This document shows positions 32,100 through 41,622 of a stretch of DNA of 43,718 nt, one piece after another (position 1 is the stretch's first letter; each line of letters begins with the position of its first letter). A program made the position numbers and the translations under genes. The DNA is from Acidobacteriota bacterium (GTDB lineage Bacteria > Acidobacteriota > Terriglobia > Bryobacterales > Bryobacteraceae): NCBI GenBank assembly GCA_005808475.1, contig SYLY01000397.1, forward strand, positions 1-43,718. Reading direction: 5' to 3'. Under the pieces are notes generated by a model. That model saw only the letters and a program-made list of their open reading frames with translations, did no database searches and had not been told where the DNA came from.

Positions 32100-33959
32100 C
32101 TATCGCGAGGCCACCCGCCAGGGCCGCTGCCACGGCAGCGCGAGCGTCGGTTGGTTCACGTGGCGGCGGAGCTTCAATTGGAGGCGCCCGCCGCTGCCCG
32201 CCAAAAGCCGGACGGTGAGAAGCGGGCCGTTCACGGCGAGGCTTCGTCCATCGATCGACGCCGATTCGATGGAGTGCTCGGCGTAGGCGCCCGACTGCAC
32301 GATCACCGTGCGCGCCTCGGCCTGGTTCACGTTCACCAGCGACAGCGTGACCGCGTCCCCCGACATCTTTTCCACCAGCGCGGCGACATCCTCCGGCAGC
32401 CCGGGGCGTTGGCGTTGCGGATCGAAATAGCGGACCCGGGCGTGCAGCGACCACACGTTGCCGGTCAGATGCGTGCCGAGGGTCAGGTTCGCCAGCGCGT
32501 TGTGGGCGGCGGGATTGAAGCCCATCAGATAGTCGGCCAGCCGTGTGTCGGGCGTGGTGTTGTCGGCGTCGGATTCACGCACGTTGTCGGCGACGTGCTT
32601 CAAATCGGCGCGGAACGCCTTTTCCGGGTAGCCGGGATCCTTGCCCTCGAGATACGCGATCCATCCGGTCACCGGGACCTTGTCCAGATCGCGCCGGTCG
32701 CCGGACCACGCGTAGACGTCGGTTGCGCGGTCGCCGTGGAGGTTGGGCCCCCACTCGTACCACTCCTCGCGCCCGGTCTGCTTGTAGCCGCGCGGATCGC
32801 CGTACATCTGCGGAACCATCACCTTTCCGTCCACTGTTTTCTTTTGCGCATGGACGTTGTCGAGTTGCTTTCGGAGAACATCCACGAAACCGGCGTCACC
32901 GGTGGCGATGTAGGCGTTGGCAAACCCGGGCCACGATCCGCTGAACACGGTGTTGCGGGACACGGTCTGGTCGATCTCGCCGTCGTAGATGGTGAAGTTC
33001 CAGCCGTAGGTGCCTTTGTACCAGCGGCCGCCGTACTCGCCGCCGGGTGTTCCGTCCAGGCCGATGTTGGTGGGGATGTTGCCGCCGGTCGACTTGGTGC
33101 GGTCGCGCCAGGCGCCCACGTAGTCCGCGATCCAATCCTTGTACTTCTTGTCGCCGGTGAGCGCGTAGGCGTTGAGCGCCAGGCCCGTGGTTCCGAGATT
33201 CAGCGGATGATCGCCCACGCTGTCGATGTACTCCGCGCAGTGCGCGAGCATCTTTTCGTAGACCGAGTCGAGGTTCACCAGACCGCCGCGGCCCTGCTTG
33301 CCGTGGAGCAGGTGGAAGCTGCCGGGCACGGGATCGCCGACCCAGTCGTAGGTGGTCGCCTTGTGCAGCATGGGGCCCTTGCTGCCGGTCCAGATGCTCT
33401 TGATCACCTTCTTGACGGGATCGTAGTTCTGGGCTTCGGGATCCTCGTTCATGTACAGCCCGGCGAACCGCGTCATGCGGTCGATCAGGCGCTTGTCGTC
33501 GGGGTCGGCGAATCCCAAGAACATGAAAGCGCGGATGCCTTCGCCCGTGTGGAACCAATCGGACTGCGTAATGAATTCCTTGTAGTAGGCGCCGTTCTCG
33601 GCGAGTTTGGTTTTGGACGTGCGGAGTTCCTTGTACTGCTGGAGATGGCCTTCGAGCGCGCGCTTGTAGTGGCGAAGCACGGATTCGTCCGCGCCCATGG
33701 CGTAGAGCAGCGTCCAGTTGTAGAAGGTCTCGATGGCGTCGTCGGGTCCGTCGAGCGTGCCCCAGCGGGGCGTGTGGAGCAGGTAGCCGCGCGAGTCGAG
33801 GTATTTCTTCGCGAAGCGGTCGCACGCGGCGGAGTTGGCGCGCAGCAGTTCGCGTTCGAGCAGCGCCCACTGAGGCGGCGACTGCGCGTTGCCGATGACG
33901 ACGCCGTCCGCGGCCATCGCGGGCAGCGCCAGGATCGCGGCCAGGAAGAATTGTCGCAA
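32100..33959 (-). CDS. Secreted alpha/alpha-toroid-like protein, putative polysaccharide-active enzyme
   Basis: The 619-residue protein has a signal peptide (MRQFFLAAILALPAMAA). The central region (about residues 60-500) is rich in aromatic and His/Asp residues in the repeating pattern of (alpha/alpha)n toroid lyases and hydrolases (FYNWTLLYAMGADESVLRHYKRAL, WFHTGEGIRAFMFLGFADP, YGWNFTIYDGEIDQTV, SGSWPGFANAYIATGD). The C-terminal 110 residues are beta-rich, like the accessory domain of such enzymes. I cannot name a CAZy family or catalytic residues. The divergent neighbour is a sialidase-like protein, which supports a glycan-degradation role. The start is TTG 33959, with AAAGGAG seven bases upstream and a TAGAAT -10 box (complement of 33987-33992). 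Confidence 0.75.
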   Translation of the reverse strand: MRQFFLAAILALPAMAADGVVIGNAQSPPQWALLERELLRANSAACDRFAKKYLDSRGYLLHTPRWGTLDGPDDAIETFYNWTLLYAMGADESVLRHYKRALEGHLQQYKELRTSKTKLAENGAYYKEFITQSDWFHTGEGIRAFMFLGFADPDDKRLIDRMTRFAGLYMNEDPEAQNYDPVKKVIKSIWTGSKGPMLHKATTYDWVGDPVPGSFHLLHGKQGRGGLVNLDSVYEKMLAHCAEYIDSVGDHPLNLGTTGLALNAYALTGDKKYKDWIADYVGAWRDRTKSTGGNIPTNIGLDGTPGGEYGGRWYKGTYGWNFTIYDGEIDQTVSRNTVFSGSWPGFANAYIATGDAGFVDVLRKQLDNVHAQKKTVDGKVMVPQMYGDPRGYKQTGREEWYEWGPNLHGDRATDVYAWSGDRRDLDKVPVTGWIAYLEGKDPGYPEKAFRADLKHVADNVRESDADNTTPDTRLADYLMGFNPAAHNALANLTLGTHLTGNVWSLHARVRYFDPQRQRPGLPEDVAALVEKMSGDAVTLSLVNVNQAEARTVIVQSGAYAEHSIESASIDGRSLAVNGPLLTVRLLAGSGGRLQLKLRRHVNQPTLALPWQRPWRVASR

Positions 33960-33986
33960 GAAGTTGCTCCTTTCGGGGGAAAGACG

Positions 33987-33992
33987 ATTCTA
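33987..33992 (-). promoter_or_regulatory. -10 hexamer (TAGAAT) of the toroid-like gene
   Basis: On the minus strand TAGAAT predicts a transcript start near 33980, giving a leader of about 21 bases that contains the AAAGGAG ribosome-binding site. It is a conventional counterpart to the leaderless genes nearby. Confidence 0.4.
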
Positions 33993-34028
33993 CATCCGCG
34001 GCCTCCTCCGTGTCCGGGCGGACTGGAG

Positions 34029-34034
34029 GATAAT
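34029..34034 (+). promoter_or_regulatory. -10 hexamer (GATAAT) of the sialidase-like gene
   Basis: GATAAT is followed by seven bases and the ATG at 34042, so the predicted transcript has a leader of at most one base. It also overlaps the alternative ATG at 34033, which makes that start unlikely. Confidence 0.45.
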
Positions 34035-34041
34035 GATCCCC

Positions 34042-35139
34042 ATGGCTCGATTCCTGATCGCGTTCGCCGCGTTCTCCGTTTTGGCCGCCGATCCGGAGCA
34101 CATCACTGTCTGGCGCGACGAGACGATGTACTATATCTGCCCGTGGCTGAGCCGCCTGCCGAATGGCGATCTCGCCGTCACCGTGAGAGAGGCGCACCGG
34201 CGGCGTCCCGATCAGATGGGCCACGTCGACCCGACGGCGCGCGGCGTGATGATCCGCTCGAAGGACGGCGGCCGGACCTGGGGCGGCAAGACGGTCGTCG
34301 ACGACGAGACGTACCGCTTCTCGCAGACCGAGGACGTGCCATGGACGCCGCTCTCCAACGGATCGCTGTTCCTCAATCTCTATGCGTGGACGATCAGCCC
34401 GTATCCGATGGGCGCCGAGCCGGAAGGAACGCGTCCGTACGCTTGGAGCTTCGAAGGCTCCTACGGTATGCGGTCCGCCGACGGCGGCAAGACTTGGTCG
34501 CGGCGCAAGCCGATTCGAGTGGACAAGCTGCCCCGGATCGGGTCGCGCGTTCCCGCCACCGAACTGCCGGATGGCGAACTGGTGCTTCCCGTGTACGGCT
34601 CGGTCCGCCAAGGCGAGGAGACGTCGGCATGGCTGATCCGCTCGAAGGACAAGGGCGAGACCTGGGGCGAGGTGGCTCTCATCGGATCGGGTCCGGCGCT
34701 GGGCGCGCGGCTGGACGAACCGTTCGTGCTGCGTAAGAAGGACGGCTCGATGATCGCGATGATCCGCACCGGCGGTTATCTGTGGCAGAGCGATTCGCGC
34801 GACAACGGGCGTACCTGGACGACTCCGGCCGCCACGAAGATCTGGGGTTTTCCGGCATTTCTGAAAGAGCTCGCCGACGGGCGCATTCTCTGCATCTACG
34901 GCTACCGGCGCGCGCCGTTCGGATTGCGCTGGAGCACCAGTTCCGACGGCGGCCGAACGTGGGACGTGGCGAACGAGAAGATCCTCCGCGACGACGGCGG
35001 CAACGGCGATCTCGGATATCCGAGCGTCGTGGATGTGGGCGGCGGCCGCCTGCTGGTGGTCTACTGGATGAACCACCAGAAAGAGGGCGCCCCGGATTCG
35101 GACGTCCGCTACGTGGCGGGGACGTTCTTCCAGCCGTAG
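34042..35139 (+). CDS. Secreted BNR-repeat sialidase-like protein
   Basis: The 365-residue protein starts MARFLIAFAAFSVLAAD, a short signal peptide. It contains five Asp-box motifs of the S.D.G.TW type: SKDGGRTWGG, SADGGKTWSR, SKDKGETWGE, SRDNGRTWTT and SSDGGRTWD. These mark a six-bladed sialidase fold. Family-type features include an N-terminal acidic/arginine region (TVREAHRRRPDQMG), a glutamate/arginine region in the centre (LDEPFVLRKKDGS) and a late tyrosine-rich strand (ILCIYGYRRAPFG). Sialidases cleave terminal sialic acids, but many acidobacterial homologues act on other glycans. Together with the divergent toroid-like gene it suggests a small glycan-processing locus. Confidence 0.85.
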   Translation: MARFLIAFAAFSVLAADPEHITVWRDETMYYICPWLSRLPNGDLAVTVREAHRRRPDQMGHVDPTARGVMIRSKDGGRTWGGKTVVDDETYRFSQTEDVPWTPLSNGSLFLNLYAWTISPYPMGAEPEGTRPYAWSFEGSYGMRSADGGKTWSRRKPIRVDKLPRIGSRVPATELPDGELVLPVYGSVRQGEETSAWLIRSKDKGETWGEVALIGSGPALGARLDEPFVLRKKDGSMIAMIRTGGYLWQSDSRDNGRTWTTPAATKIWGFPAFLKELADGRILCIYGYRRAPFGLRWSTSSDGGRTWDVANEKILRDDGGNGDLGYPSVVDVGGGRLLVVYWMNHQKEGAPDSDVRYVAGTFFQP

Positions 35140-35180
35140 CAGCCCGGGACCGCCGGCTCCAACACCGGCCCGTGGCGTCT

Positions 35181-35186
35181 TATGCT
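35181..35186 (+). promoter_or_regulatory. -10 hexamer of a leaderless promoter (TATGCT) for the TIR-NTPase gene
   Basis: TATGCT is followed by exactly six bases (ggagag) and TTG at 35193. The GGAG inside the spacer would be lost from the transcript if initiation is at 35193, so it is probably not a ribosome-binding site. Confidence 0.5.
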
Positions 35187-35192
35187 GGAGAG

Positions 35193-36623
35193 TTGCTCGA
35201 CATCTTCCTTTGCCACGGACCCTGCGACGCGGAGAAGGCGGCCGCCGTGGAGGCCCGGCTCCGAACATCGGCCGGCGCGCGCGTTTCCATCGAGGAGTGC
35301 GACTCCCGGGAGGGCGCGATCCCGTTCGTCTGGGACCAGGGCCTGTCGTCCGCCGCGATCGTGTTGCTGCTGTCGCCTGGCTGCGTGCCCAAGCCATTGA
35401 AGCTCGGCGACTGGAACCCGCTGATCGAACACGCGCTGACTGGCTCGCGATCGCCTGTGATCTCCGTGCTGACCGCGCCGTGCGCCTATCCGAAACTGCT
35501 GGAACGCCGCCGCTTCTTCGCATGGGAAGGCGCCGGCTCGCAAGCGTTGCGCGAGATCGAGCGGATCGCGCAGTCCCTGCTTCCGCCGCCGGAGACGGCG
35601 AGCCTCGAACTGGCGCCGCTGCCCTGGTTCGCCGGCCGGGAGGAGGAGATGGAGACGTTGTGGCGCGCCGTGGCCGACCAGCCGGGCGTCGCGCTGATCC
35701 GCGGCGGCGCGCGGTCCGGCAAGACCGCGTTGGCGCAGGAGTTCGCGCGGCGCGCGCGGCGCCAGTTCCGTGAGATCCACTGGATTCGCTGCGGCGGCGC
35801 TTCGCCCGCGTATCTCGCCGGCGAACTGAGCGTGAGCGTGGGCGTTCCGGCGGGGCCGGATGAAGAGTCGACTCTCGAAGCGGTCCGCGCCGAACTCGCC
35901 GGCCGCCGTGCGTTGCTGGTGCTCGACAGCGTGGGCGATTCGGACGTGCTGTTCCTTCCCGGCGGCCGTGTATCGGCGGTCGTCACCAGCGGTGAGCCGC
36001 TCCTGCTGCCGGACGCGGTGGAGATCTACCTGGATGGCGCGTATCCCGCGCCCGCCGGTGTGACCCTGGATGACGACGCCGGAGCGTTGGCGCGTTCCAT
36101 GACCATCTGCGATCCGCACGGGTGTCCAGCGGCGCTGGCGGCGCGAATCGCGGGGCTCGAGCCGGCGCCGGCCCAGTCCGCGATGGCGGCGCTGATCGCC
36201 GCGGGCCGCGTGGATCCGTTCGACCTGGGAGGCGAGGTCTTCCGCTTCCCCTCCGGCACGCCGGCGCGGCCGCTGCATCGCTGGCACGCCGAAGCGGTGG
36301 CCGAGATCTTCGCGCGATGGCGGCAGGAACCGGCGCCATGCGACGCCTGCGCCGCCGAGTTCGAACGCGCGTACGAATGGGCGCTCGACTCCGACTGGGT
36401 GCTGGCGAAGGCGCTCGGCCGGCGCGGCTTCGCGTTCTTTCGCTGGCGCGGAAGGGCCGCCGAGGCGCGCCGCGTGATCGAGCGGCTCCACGCCGCCGCC
36501 GGCGATTTTCAGGATCGCGAAATGCTGGAGGAGTGCGACTGGGAAATGTCGTGGTTCGCCGGCGCCCGGACCGGCGGGCCCCGTGGAACGGGCGGGGAAC
36601 AGCTCGCGCTCGATTTTGGCTGA
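35193..36623 (+). CDS. TIR-like domain fused to a P-loop STAND-type NTPase (putative immune or signalling protein)
   Basis: The start is TTG 35193, which places the first TIR beta-strand (LDIFLCHGPCD) at the N-terminus and gives 476 residues. Residues 1-130 follow a TIR-like fold. SSAAIVLLLSPGC precedes DWNPLIE, where W74 and E79 match the W..xE position of the NAD-cleaving glutamate in enzymatic TIR domains. Residues about 145-330 form an NTPase with FAGREEEM, the P-loop GGARSGKT at 171-178 and Walker B RALLVLDSV with D245, in the style of NB-ARC/STAND proteins. The remaining 140 residues are helical and end in a short acidic tail. There is no long WD40, TPR or LRR sensor. Bacterial TIR-STAND proteins commonly act in phage defence, but that role is inferred here. 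Confidence 0.78.
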   Translation: MLDIFLCHGPCDAEKAAAVEARLRTSAGARVSIEECDSREGAIPFVWDQGLSSAAIVLLLSPGCVPKPLKLGDWNPLIEHALTGSRSPVISVLTAPCAYPKLLERRRFFAWEGAGSQALREIERIAQSLLPPPETASLELAPLPWFAGREEEMETLWRAVADQPGVALIRGGARSGKTALAQEFARRARRQFREIHWIRCGGASPAYLAGELSVSVGVPAGPDEESTLEAVRAELAGRRALLVLDSVGDSDVLFLPGGRVSAVVTSGEPLLLPDAVEIYLDGAYPAPAGVTLDDDAGALARSMTICDPHGCPAALAARIAGLEPAPAQSAMAALIAAGRVDPFDLGGEVFRFPSGTPARPLHRWHAEAVAEIFARWRQEPAPCDACAAEFERAYEWALDSDWVLAKALGRRGFAFFRWRGRAAEARRVIERLHAAAGDFQDREMLEECDWEMSWFAGARTGGPRGTGGEQLALDFG

Positions 36624-36672
36624 GCCCGGCATCAGCAGCGCGACCTGGAGCGACTTCAGAAACTGCTAGCCC

Positions 36673-36693
36673 GGTTGCTATGGTTGCTATACT
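36673..36693 (+). promoter_or_regulatory. tRNA promoter region with tandem 9-bp repeat and TATACT box
   Basis: GGTTGCTAT is repeated twice without a gap (36673-36681 and 36682-36690). The second copy runs into TATACT at 36688-36693, which would start the tRNA transcript near 36700, about five bases before the mature 5' end at 36705. No good -35 match is visible. Confidence 0.5.
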
Positions 36694-36704
36694 CTTCGTT
36701 ACCT

Positions 36705-36780
36705 GGGCCCTTAGCACAACGGTCAGTGCAGCGGACTCATAATCCGTTGGTTGTTGGTTCGAATCCAACAGGGCCCACCA
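36705..36780 (+). tRNA. tRNA with CAU anticodon, probably tRNA-Ile2 (lysidine-modified)
   Basis: The 76-nt cloverleaf is complete. The acceptor GGGCCCT pairs with AGGGCCC and is followed by A plus encoded CCA. The D stem is GCAC/GTGC, the anticodon stem GCGGA/TCCGT encloses loop CTCATAA, and the T stem GTTGG/CCAAC encloses TTCGAAT. CAU could be Met or Ile. The G1-C72 pair rules out an initiator tRNA. The acceptor and the loop-flanking sequence (GACTCATAATC followed by TTGGT) resemble the AUA-reading tRNA-Ile2 more than elongator tRNA-Met, so Ile2, requiring TilS, is preferred. Confidence 0.9.
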
Positions 36781-36818
36781 GTGCTTTCGCTACTCCGCGC
36801 GCCGTGGTACCGTGGTGA

Positions 36819-37982
36819 TTGAAATCGAAGCGTCCAACCTTCGGACTCGCCGTGAACTGGTCCCGCTTCTACCTCGCTTCCGGGTCGATCGCCGCCGCTT
36901 GCGTGTTGTTGGCGCAAGCCGATCTCCCATTCCGCGCTCGTTCGCGAGCCGCCGCCCGTCCCGCGCGCGTTGCGTTTCCGATCGGACAACCGGTCAAAAT
37001 TCCCGCGCCGTTGGGACTGCCTCCCGTGCCGGTTCCGGCGGACAATCCGCCCACCGCGGAGACCATCGCGCTGGGCCATCGCCTCTTCTTCGAGAAGATG
37101 TTCTCACGCGACGGATCGATCTCCTGCGCCTCCTGCCACGATCCGAAGTTCGGCATGGCCGATCCGCGTCCGGTGTCGCTGGGCGTTCACGATCTGAAGG
37201 GTACGCGCAACGCGCCGACGGTACTCAACTCGGCCTACAACGCGTCGCAGTTCTGGGACGGCCGCGCGGCGACGCTCGAGGATCAGGCCGCCGGTCCGGT
37301 GGGCAATCCCGTGGAGTTCATCCACTCGCTGACGGGAGTGGAGCGGCGGCTGGCCGCCAGCCCGAAATACGTGCAGTTGTTCGAAAAGGCGTGGGGTCCG
37401 GGTCCGATCACTTACGAGATGGCCGCCAAGTCGATCGCATCCTATGAACGGACGCTGGTCAGCGGAAACTCCCCCTTCGACCGGTATTTCCACGGCAAGG
37501 ACCGCACGGCGATGAACGAGTCCGCGATTCGCGGTTTGAAGCTCTATCTGAATCCATCGCTGAAGGCGGCTAACTGCGTCAGTTGCCACCGCATCGACGC
37601 GGATAGTTCCCTGTTCGGCGAGGAGCGTTTCCACAACACGGGCGTCGCGCTCGATCCGCTGACGCGCCAGATCCGCGACTTGGGCCGCTGGGCGGTGACC
37701 GGCGACACCACCAAGGTGGGCGCGTTCCGGACGATGACACTCCGCAACATCGCGCTGACGGCGCCGTACATGCACGACGGCAGCATGAAGACCCTGGAGG
37801 AGACCGTGGAATTCTATTTCGAGGGCGGACGGCCCAGTCAGTATATTTCCACGGACATGCCCGTGCCGGGACTGCCCGATATCCCCAAGGACGAACAGCC
37901 CCAGGCGAAGAAAGATCTGGTGGAGTTCATGAAGGCACTTACTGGCGACATGCCGGCGTTGGCGGCGCCGCCTCCGGAATGA
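36819..37982 (+). CDS. Dihaem cytochrome c peroxidase/MauG family protein, copy 1
   Basis: The 387-residue exported protein carries two c-type haem sites: C103-x-x-C106-H107 (SCASCHDPKFGMADPRPVS) and C253-x-x-C256-H257 (NCVSCHRID). The family motifs RNAPTVLN.AYN..QFWDGRA.TLE.QA and TLRNIALTAPYMHDGSMKTLEE are intact. Bacterial CCPs reduce H2O2 in the periplasm with electrons from small cytochromes; MauG-type relatives oxidise proteins instead. The N-terminus is long (signal core about residues 16-33). TTG 36819 is used, but GTG 36852 would also leave a signal peptide. It is the first gene of an operon with a close paralogue starting two bases after its stop codon. Confidence 0.9.
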   Translation: MKSKRPTFGLAVNWSRFYLASGSIAAACVLLAQADLPFRARSRAAARPARVAFPIGQPVKIPAPLGLPPVPVPADNPPTAETIALGHRLFFEKMFSRDGSISCASCHDPKFGMADPRPVSLGVHDLKGTRNAPTVLNSAYNASQFWDGRAATLEDQAAGPVGNPVEFIHSLTGVERRLAASPKYVQLFEKAWGPGPITYEMAAKSIASYERTLVSGNSPFDRYFHGKDRTAMNESAIRGLKLYLNPSLKAANCVSCHRIDADSSLFGEERFHNTGVALDPLTRQIRDLGRWAVTGDTTKVGAFRTMTLRNIALTAPYMHDGSMKTLEETVEFYFEGGRPSQYISTDMPVPGLPDIPKDEQPQAKKDLVEFMKALTGDMPALAAPPPE

Positions 37983-37983
37983 C

Positions 37984-39107
<1,124 letters not shown>

Positions 39108-39111
<4 letters not shown>

Positions 39112-40901
39112 AGCGTTGGCTACTTCCTCTGCTGCTGTTCGGCGCCGCGAGCGGCCAGAACGGGGCCGCTTTCCGGGGCTCCTATCATTTTGCGTGGATC
39201 GCGGTGGAAAGCGCCTCGCCGGGAGCCGCGTTGACTTCCCGCAACGGCGGCGGAACGATGACCTTCGACGGCGCGGGCGGCGTTCGAATTCAGGCGCGGG
39301 TGGGTGTGGGACTCGAAGAGGCGCGCGCGGTGGAGACCGAGGGCCGGTATTCGGCGGACGCCGATTCGTTGACTCTGCCCGATCCCGCGCGCGCGGGATC
39401 GGTGTTGACGGCGCGCTTCAACGCGTCGCGCTCGGTTCTGGTGGCGTCGTCCAAGGACGGACCCGCGTCGCGGCACGACTTGCTGGTGGCCGTGCGCGCG
39501 CCCGAGTCCGGCGCGGCCAAGCTCGAAGGCGATTATGGCGGAGGGTATTTCCTGGTTCGCGACAACGATCCGCGCGGTCTGTCGACGGCGTTCGTGGAAC
39601 TGCTGACCGAGCGCCCCGAGGTCTTTTCGCGCACGATGGTGAACGGCCATGTGGGCGGCATCGACGACGTGAATCGCGAGAACGAGACCGCGGACTCCAC
39701 CTGGTCGCTGCGCGCGGACGGGACGGGCTCGGCGCTGTTCGCCAACGACTCGGACGTGCTTTCGGGCTCGCGGGAGATCCTGGTGTCGGCGGATGGTTCC
39801 GCGCTGCTGGGCTTTTCGGCGCGGCCCGGCGAGCGCGATCTCCTGGTGGCGGTGCGCCGGCCGAAGTTCCATGGTAATCCGTTCCTTCGGGGACGCTACT
39901 GGATGAACGAAGTGGGCGCGGAGAACGACTTCGCGTTCGCGCCGGAGAAAGCGCGGTTCGGCGGCGCCACAGGTTCCTTGCAGTCGGCGGGAGACGGACG
40001 GGCGGTGCTGTCGCAGGTCTTCGCGTCGGCGGGCGGGCGGACGCACGTGACGGCGCTGAATCCCTACCTGCTCAGCGGAGACGGTACGGCGAACCTGGGT
40101 CCGCGCGTACGCTTCGGAGCGAGGAACATCGCGATGTCCGAGGACGGCGGCCTGGTGGCGGGAGCCGTGGTGCATCCGGCCGGAGAGTTGACGCTGCAGC
40201 ATGGGATCTTCGTCGCGCTTCGCGCGGAGGCGCCTGCCGGGCAGGGCGTGTCTCTGTCGCCCTACGGTGTGGCGAACGCCTTGTCGCGAGCCGCCGTTCC
40301 GATTTCGCCGGGAGCGTTGGTGGAACTGTCGGGATCGGGCTTGGCGGCAACGCCCGCCAAAGCCGAGGGGGCGGCGTTGCCGCTGGAACTCGGCGGCGTG
40401 CGGGTGTCGATCGATGGCGAGCCCGCGCCCTTGCGGTCGGTCTCGGAGAGCGGCGTGATCGTGTTGGCGCCGGCGAGCTTCAAGGGGCCCACCGCGTCGA
40501 TCCAGGTGACGAACGGCGGCCGCCCTCCGGTGATGCTGACGGTTCCGGTGGCGGCCGCGAGCCCGGGCTTGGCCTCGGAGAACGGGTCGGGCAGCGGACT
40601 GGCGTTGGCGGTGCGGGCGAACGGCTCGCCGGTCCAGCAGGGCGAGGCGGTGGAAGAGGGCGAAACGGTGGTGCTGTCGGCCGCCGGATTGGGCGCGGCG
40701 GGAGCGAAGCCTCGGGTGCTGGTGAATGGCAGGGCGGCGGAGGTGGAGTCGGTGAGCCCGTCACCGGAGTCGCCGGGAGTGTACCGGGTGACGATCCGGA
40801 TCCCGGAAGGCTCCGGTTCGAACACGCCTGTCCCGGTGGCGATCGCGGCGGCGGATGGGTTCTCGGACATGGTGGATCTGACGGTCCGGCCGAAGAAGTA
40901 G
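39108..40901 (+). CDS. Secreted protein with Solibacter-type TIGR03437 C-terminal domain
   Basis: The 597-residue protein has a signal peptide (MKRWLLPLLLFGAASGQ). Residues about 20-370 are three or four beta-rich repeats of a lipocalin-like unit (GTMTFDGAGGVRIQA, DLLVAVRAPESG, SREILVSADGSALLGFSARPGERDLLVAVRRP). The C-terminal 220 residues fit the TIGR03437 family of Solibacter secreted proteins (PGALVELSGSGLA, LPLELGGVRVSIDGEPAPL, VVLSAAGLGA). The start ATG overlaps the stop of the second peroxidase, so it is translated from the same mRNA and may be an extracellular partner of the two haem proteins. No enzymatic motif is visible. Confidence 0.85.
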
Positions 40902-40909
40902 GAGGCGCG

Positions 40910-41494
40910 TTGGGCATGCGGGCGCTGATGGCTCGTCACGGCGTGGCCGGATCTCCCTCCCTGTTGAGCGATTCCGTCCGGGAGCAGTTTCAGCAGGCGC
41001 TCAGAGTTGGCTCTGGTGCGCTCCTGGAGAGTCTGGAGGCGTCCTCATCCAGTCGCGGGTCCGTCCTCTTCGGTTTGAGCCGTGCCGAGGCGGAAGATTT
41101 CCTGGCGTCTCCCGAGGTGGCGAGTGAGTTGTCGAAGCTACTGGATCCAGGGCTGGAGGTGCTGGACACCGTGTTGCTCGCCAACTTGCTGGCGGCGGTG
41201 CTTCGAGATGCCGATTCGGAAGTCCGTGTGACTCGAGCTTCGGATGCGTGGCGGGCGTTTCTTCGGGCGTTCTCGTTTTCTTCCCGGTCCTCGCCCGCCC
41301 TGCGGGAGTTCCTCCGGGCCAGCTATGAAGCGGGAACATTCAGGGCCATCTCCGGCATTTCCGGTGCCCTCGATTCCCTCGGGCACAACATCGCGGGCAT
41401 GCTTCGCCACGAGGCCGCGCTACATGCGTCGATTCGGGCCTACTCGCGGGAGCTGTCCGAATACCGGGCTTGGGCGATGCAAGCGGCGTCATAG
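40910..41494 (+). CDS. Solitary helical protein resembling the N-terminal region of NACHT/STAND NTPases
   Basis: The 194-residue all-helical protein starts at TTG 40910 (ATG 40916 is the alternative), after a perfect AGGAGG at 40900-40905 that overlaps the upstream stop codon. Motifs such as FLASPEVASELSKLL, VLDTVLLANLLAAVL and WRAFLRAFSFSSRSSPALREFLRASYEAG look like the helical regions found before NACHT or other STAND ATPase domains in large defence-type proteins. No P-loop follows. The serine-rich composition and codon use (more T- and A-ending codons, TCC/TCT) differ from the neighbouring genes. It may be a stand-alone adaptor or the remnant of a truncated NTPase gene. The similarity is from memory and moderate. 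Confidence 0.6.
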   Translation: MGMRALMARHGVAGSPSLLSDSVREQFQQALRVGSGALLESLEASSSSRGSVLFGLSRAEAEDFLASPEVASELSKLLDPGLEVLDTVLLANLLAAVLRDADSEVRVTRASDAWRAFLRAFSFSSRSSPALREFLRASYEAGTFRAISGISGALDSLGHNIAGMLRHEAALHASIRAYSRELSEYRAWAMQAAS

Positions 41495-41622
41495 GGTGTG
41501 AGACTTTTTGGAGCGAGGCCGGCAAACATCACCGAGGCAGTCGGGTCGCTCGCGCCTCGAGCAGTTGATTACGACGCGAGTTCGGTTCGAGGAACTTCGG
41601 CGTTCGACAAGAGAGACCGTCG

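Noticed and set aside
35150..35170. Short GCCGG/CCGGC hairpin after the sialidase-like gene as a terminator
   Set aside because: The stem is only about five base pairs and has no T-run; such hairpins are common by chance at this GC content.
36705..36780. Initiator tRNA-fMet
   Set aside because: The first acceptor pair is G1-C72, not the mismatch typical of bacterial initiators, and the anticodon stem lacks the three consecutive G-C pairs.
36705..36780. Integration site (att) of a mobile element at the tRNA
   Set aside because: No duplicate of the tRNA 3' end and no integrase were found in the window; the adjacent TIR gene alone is not enough.
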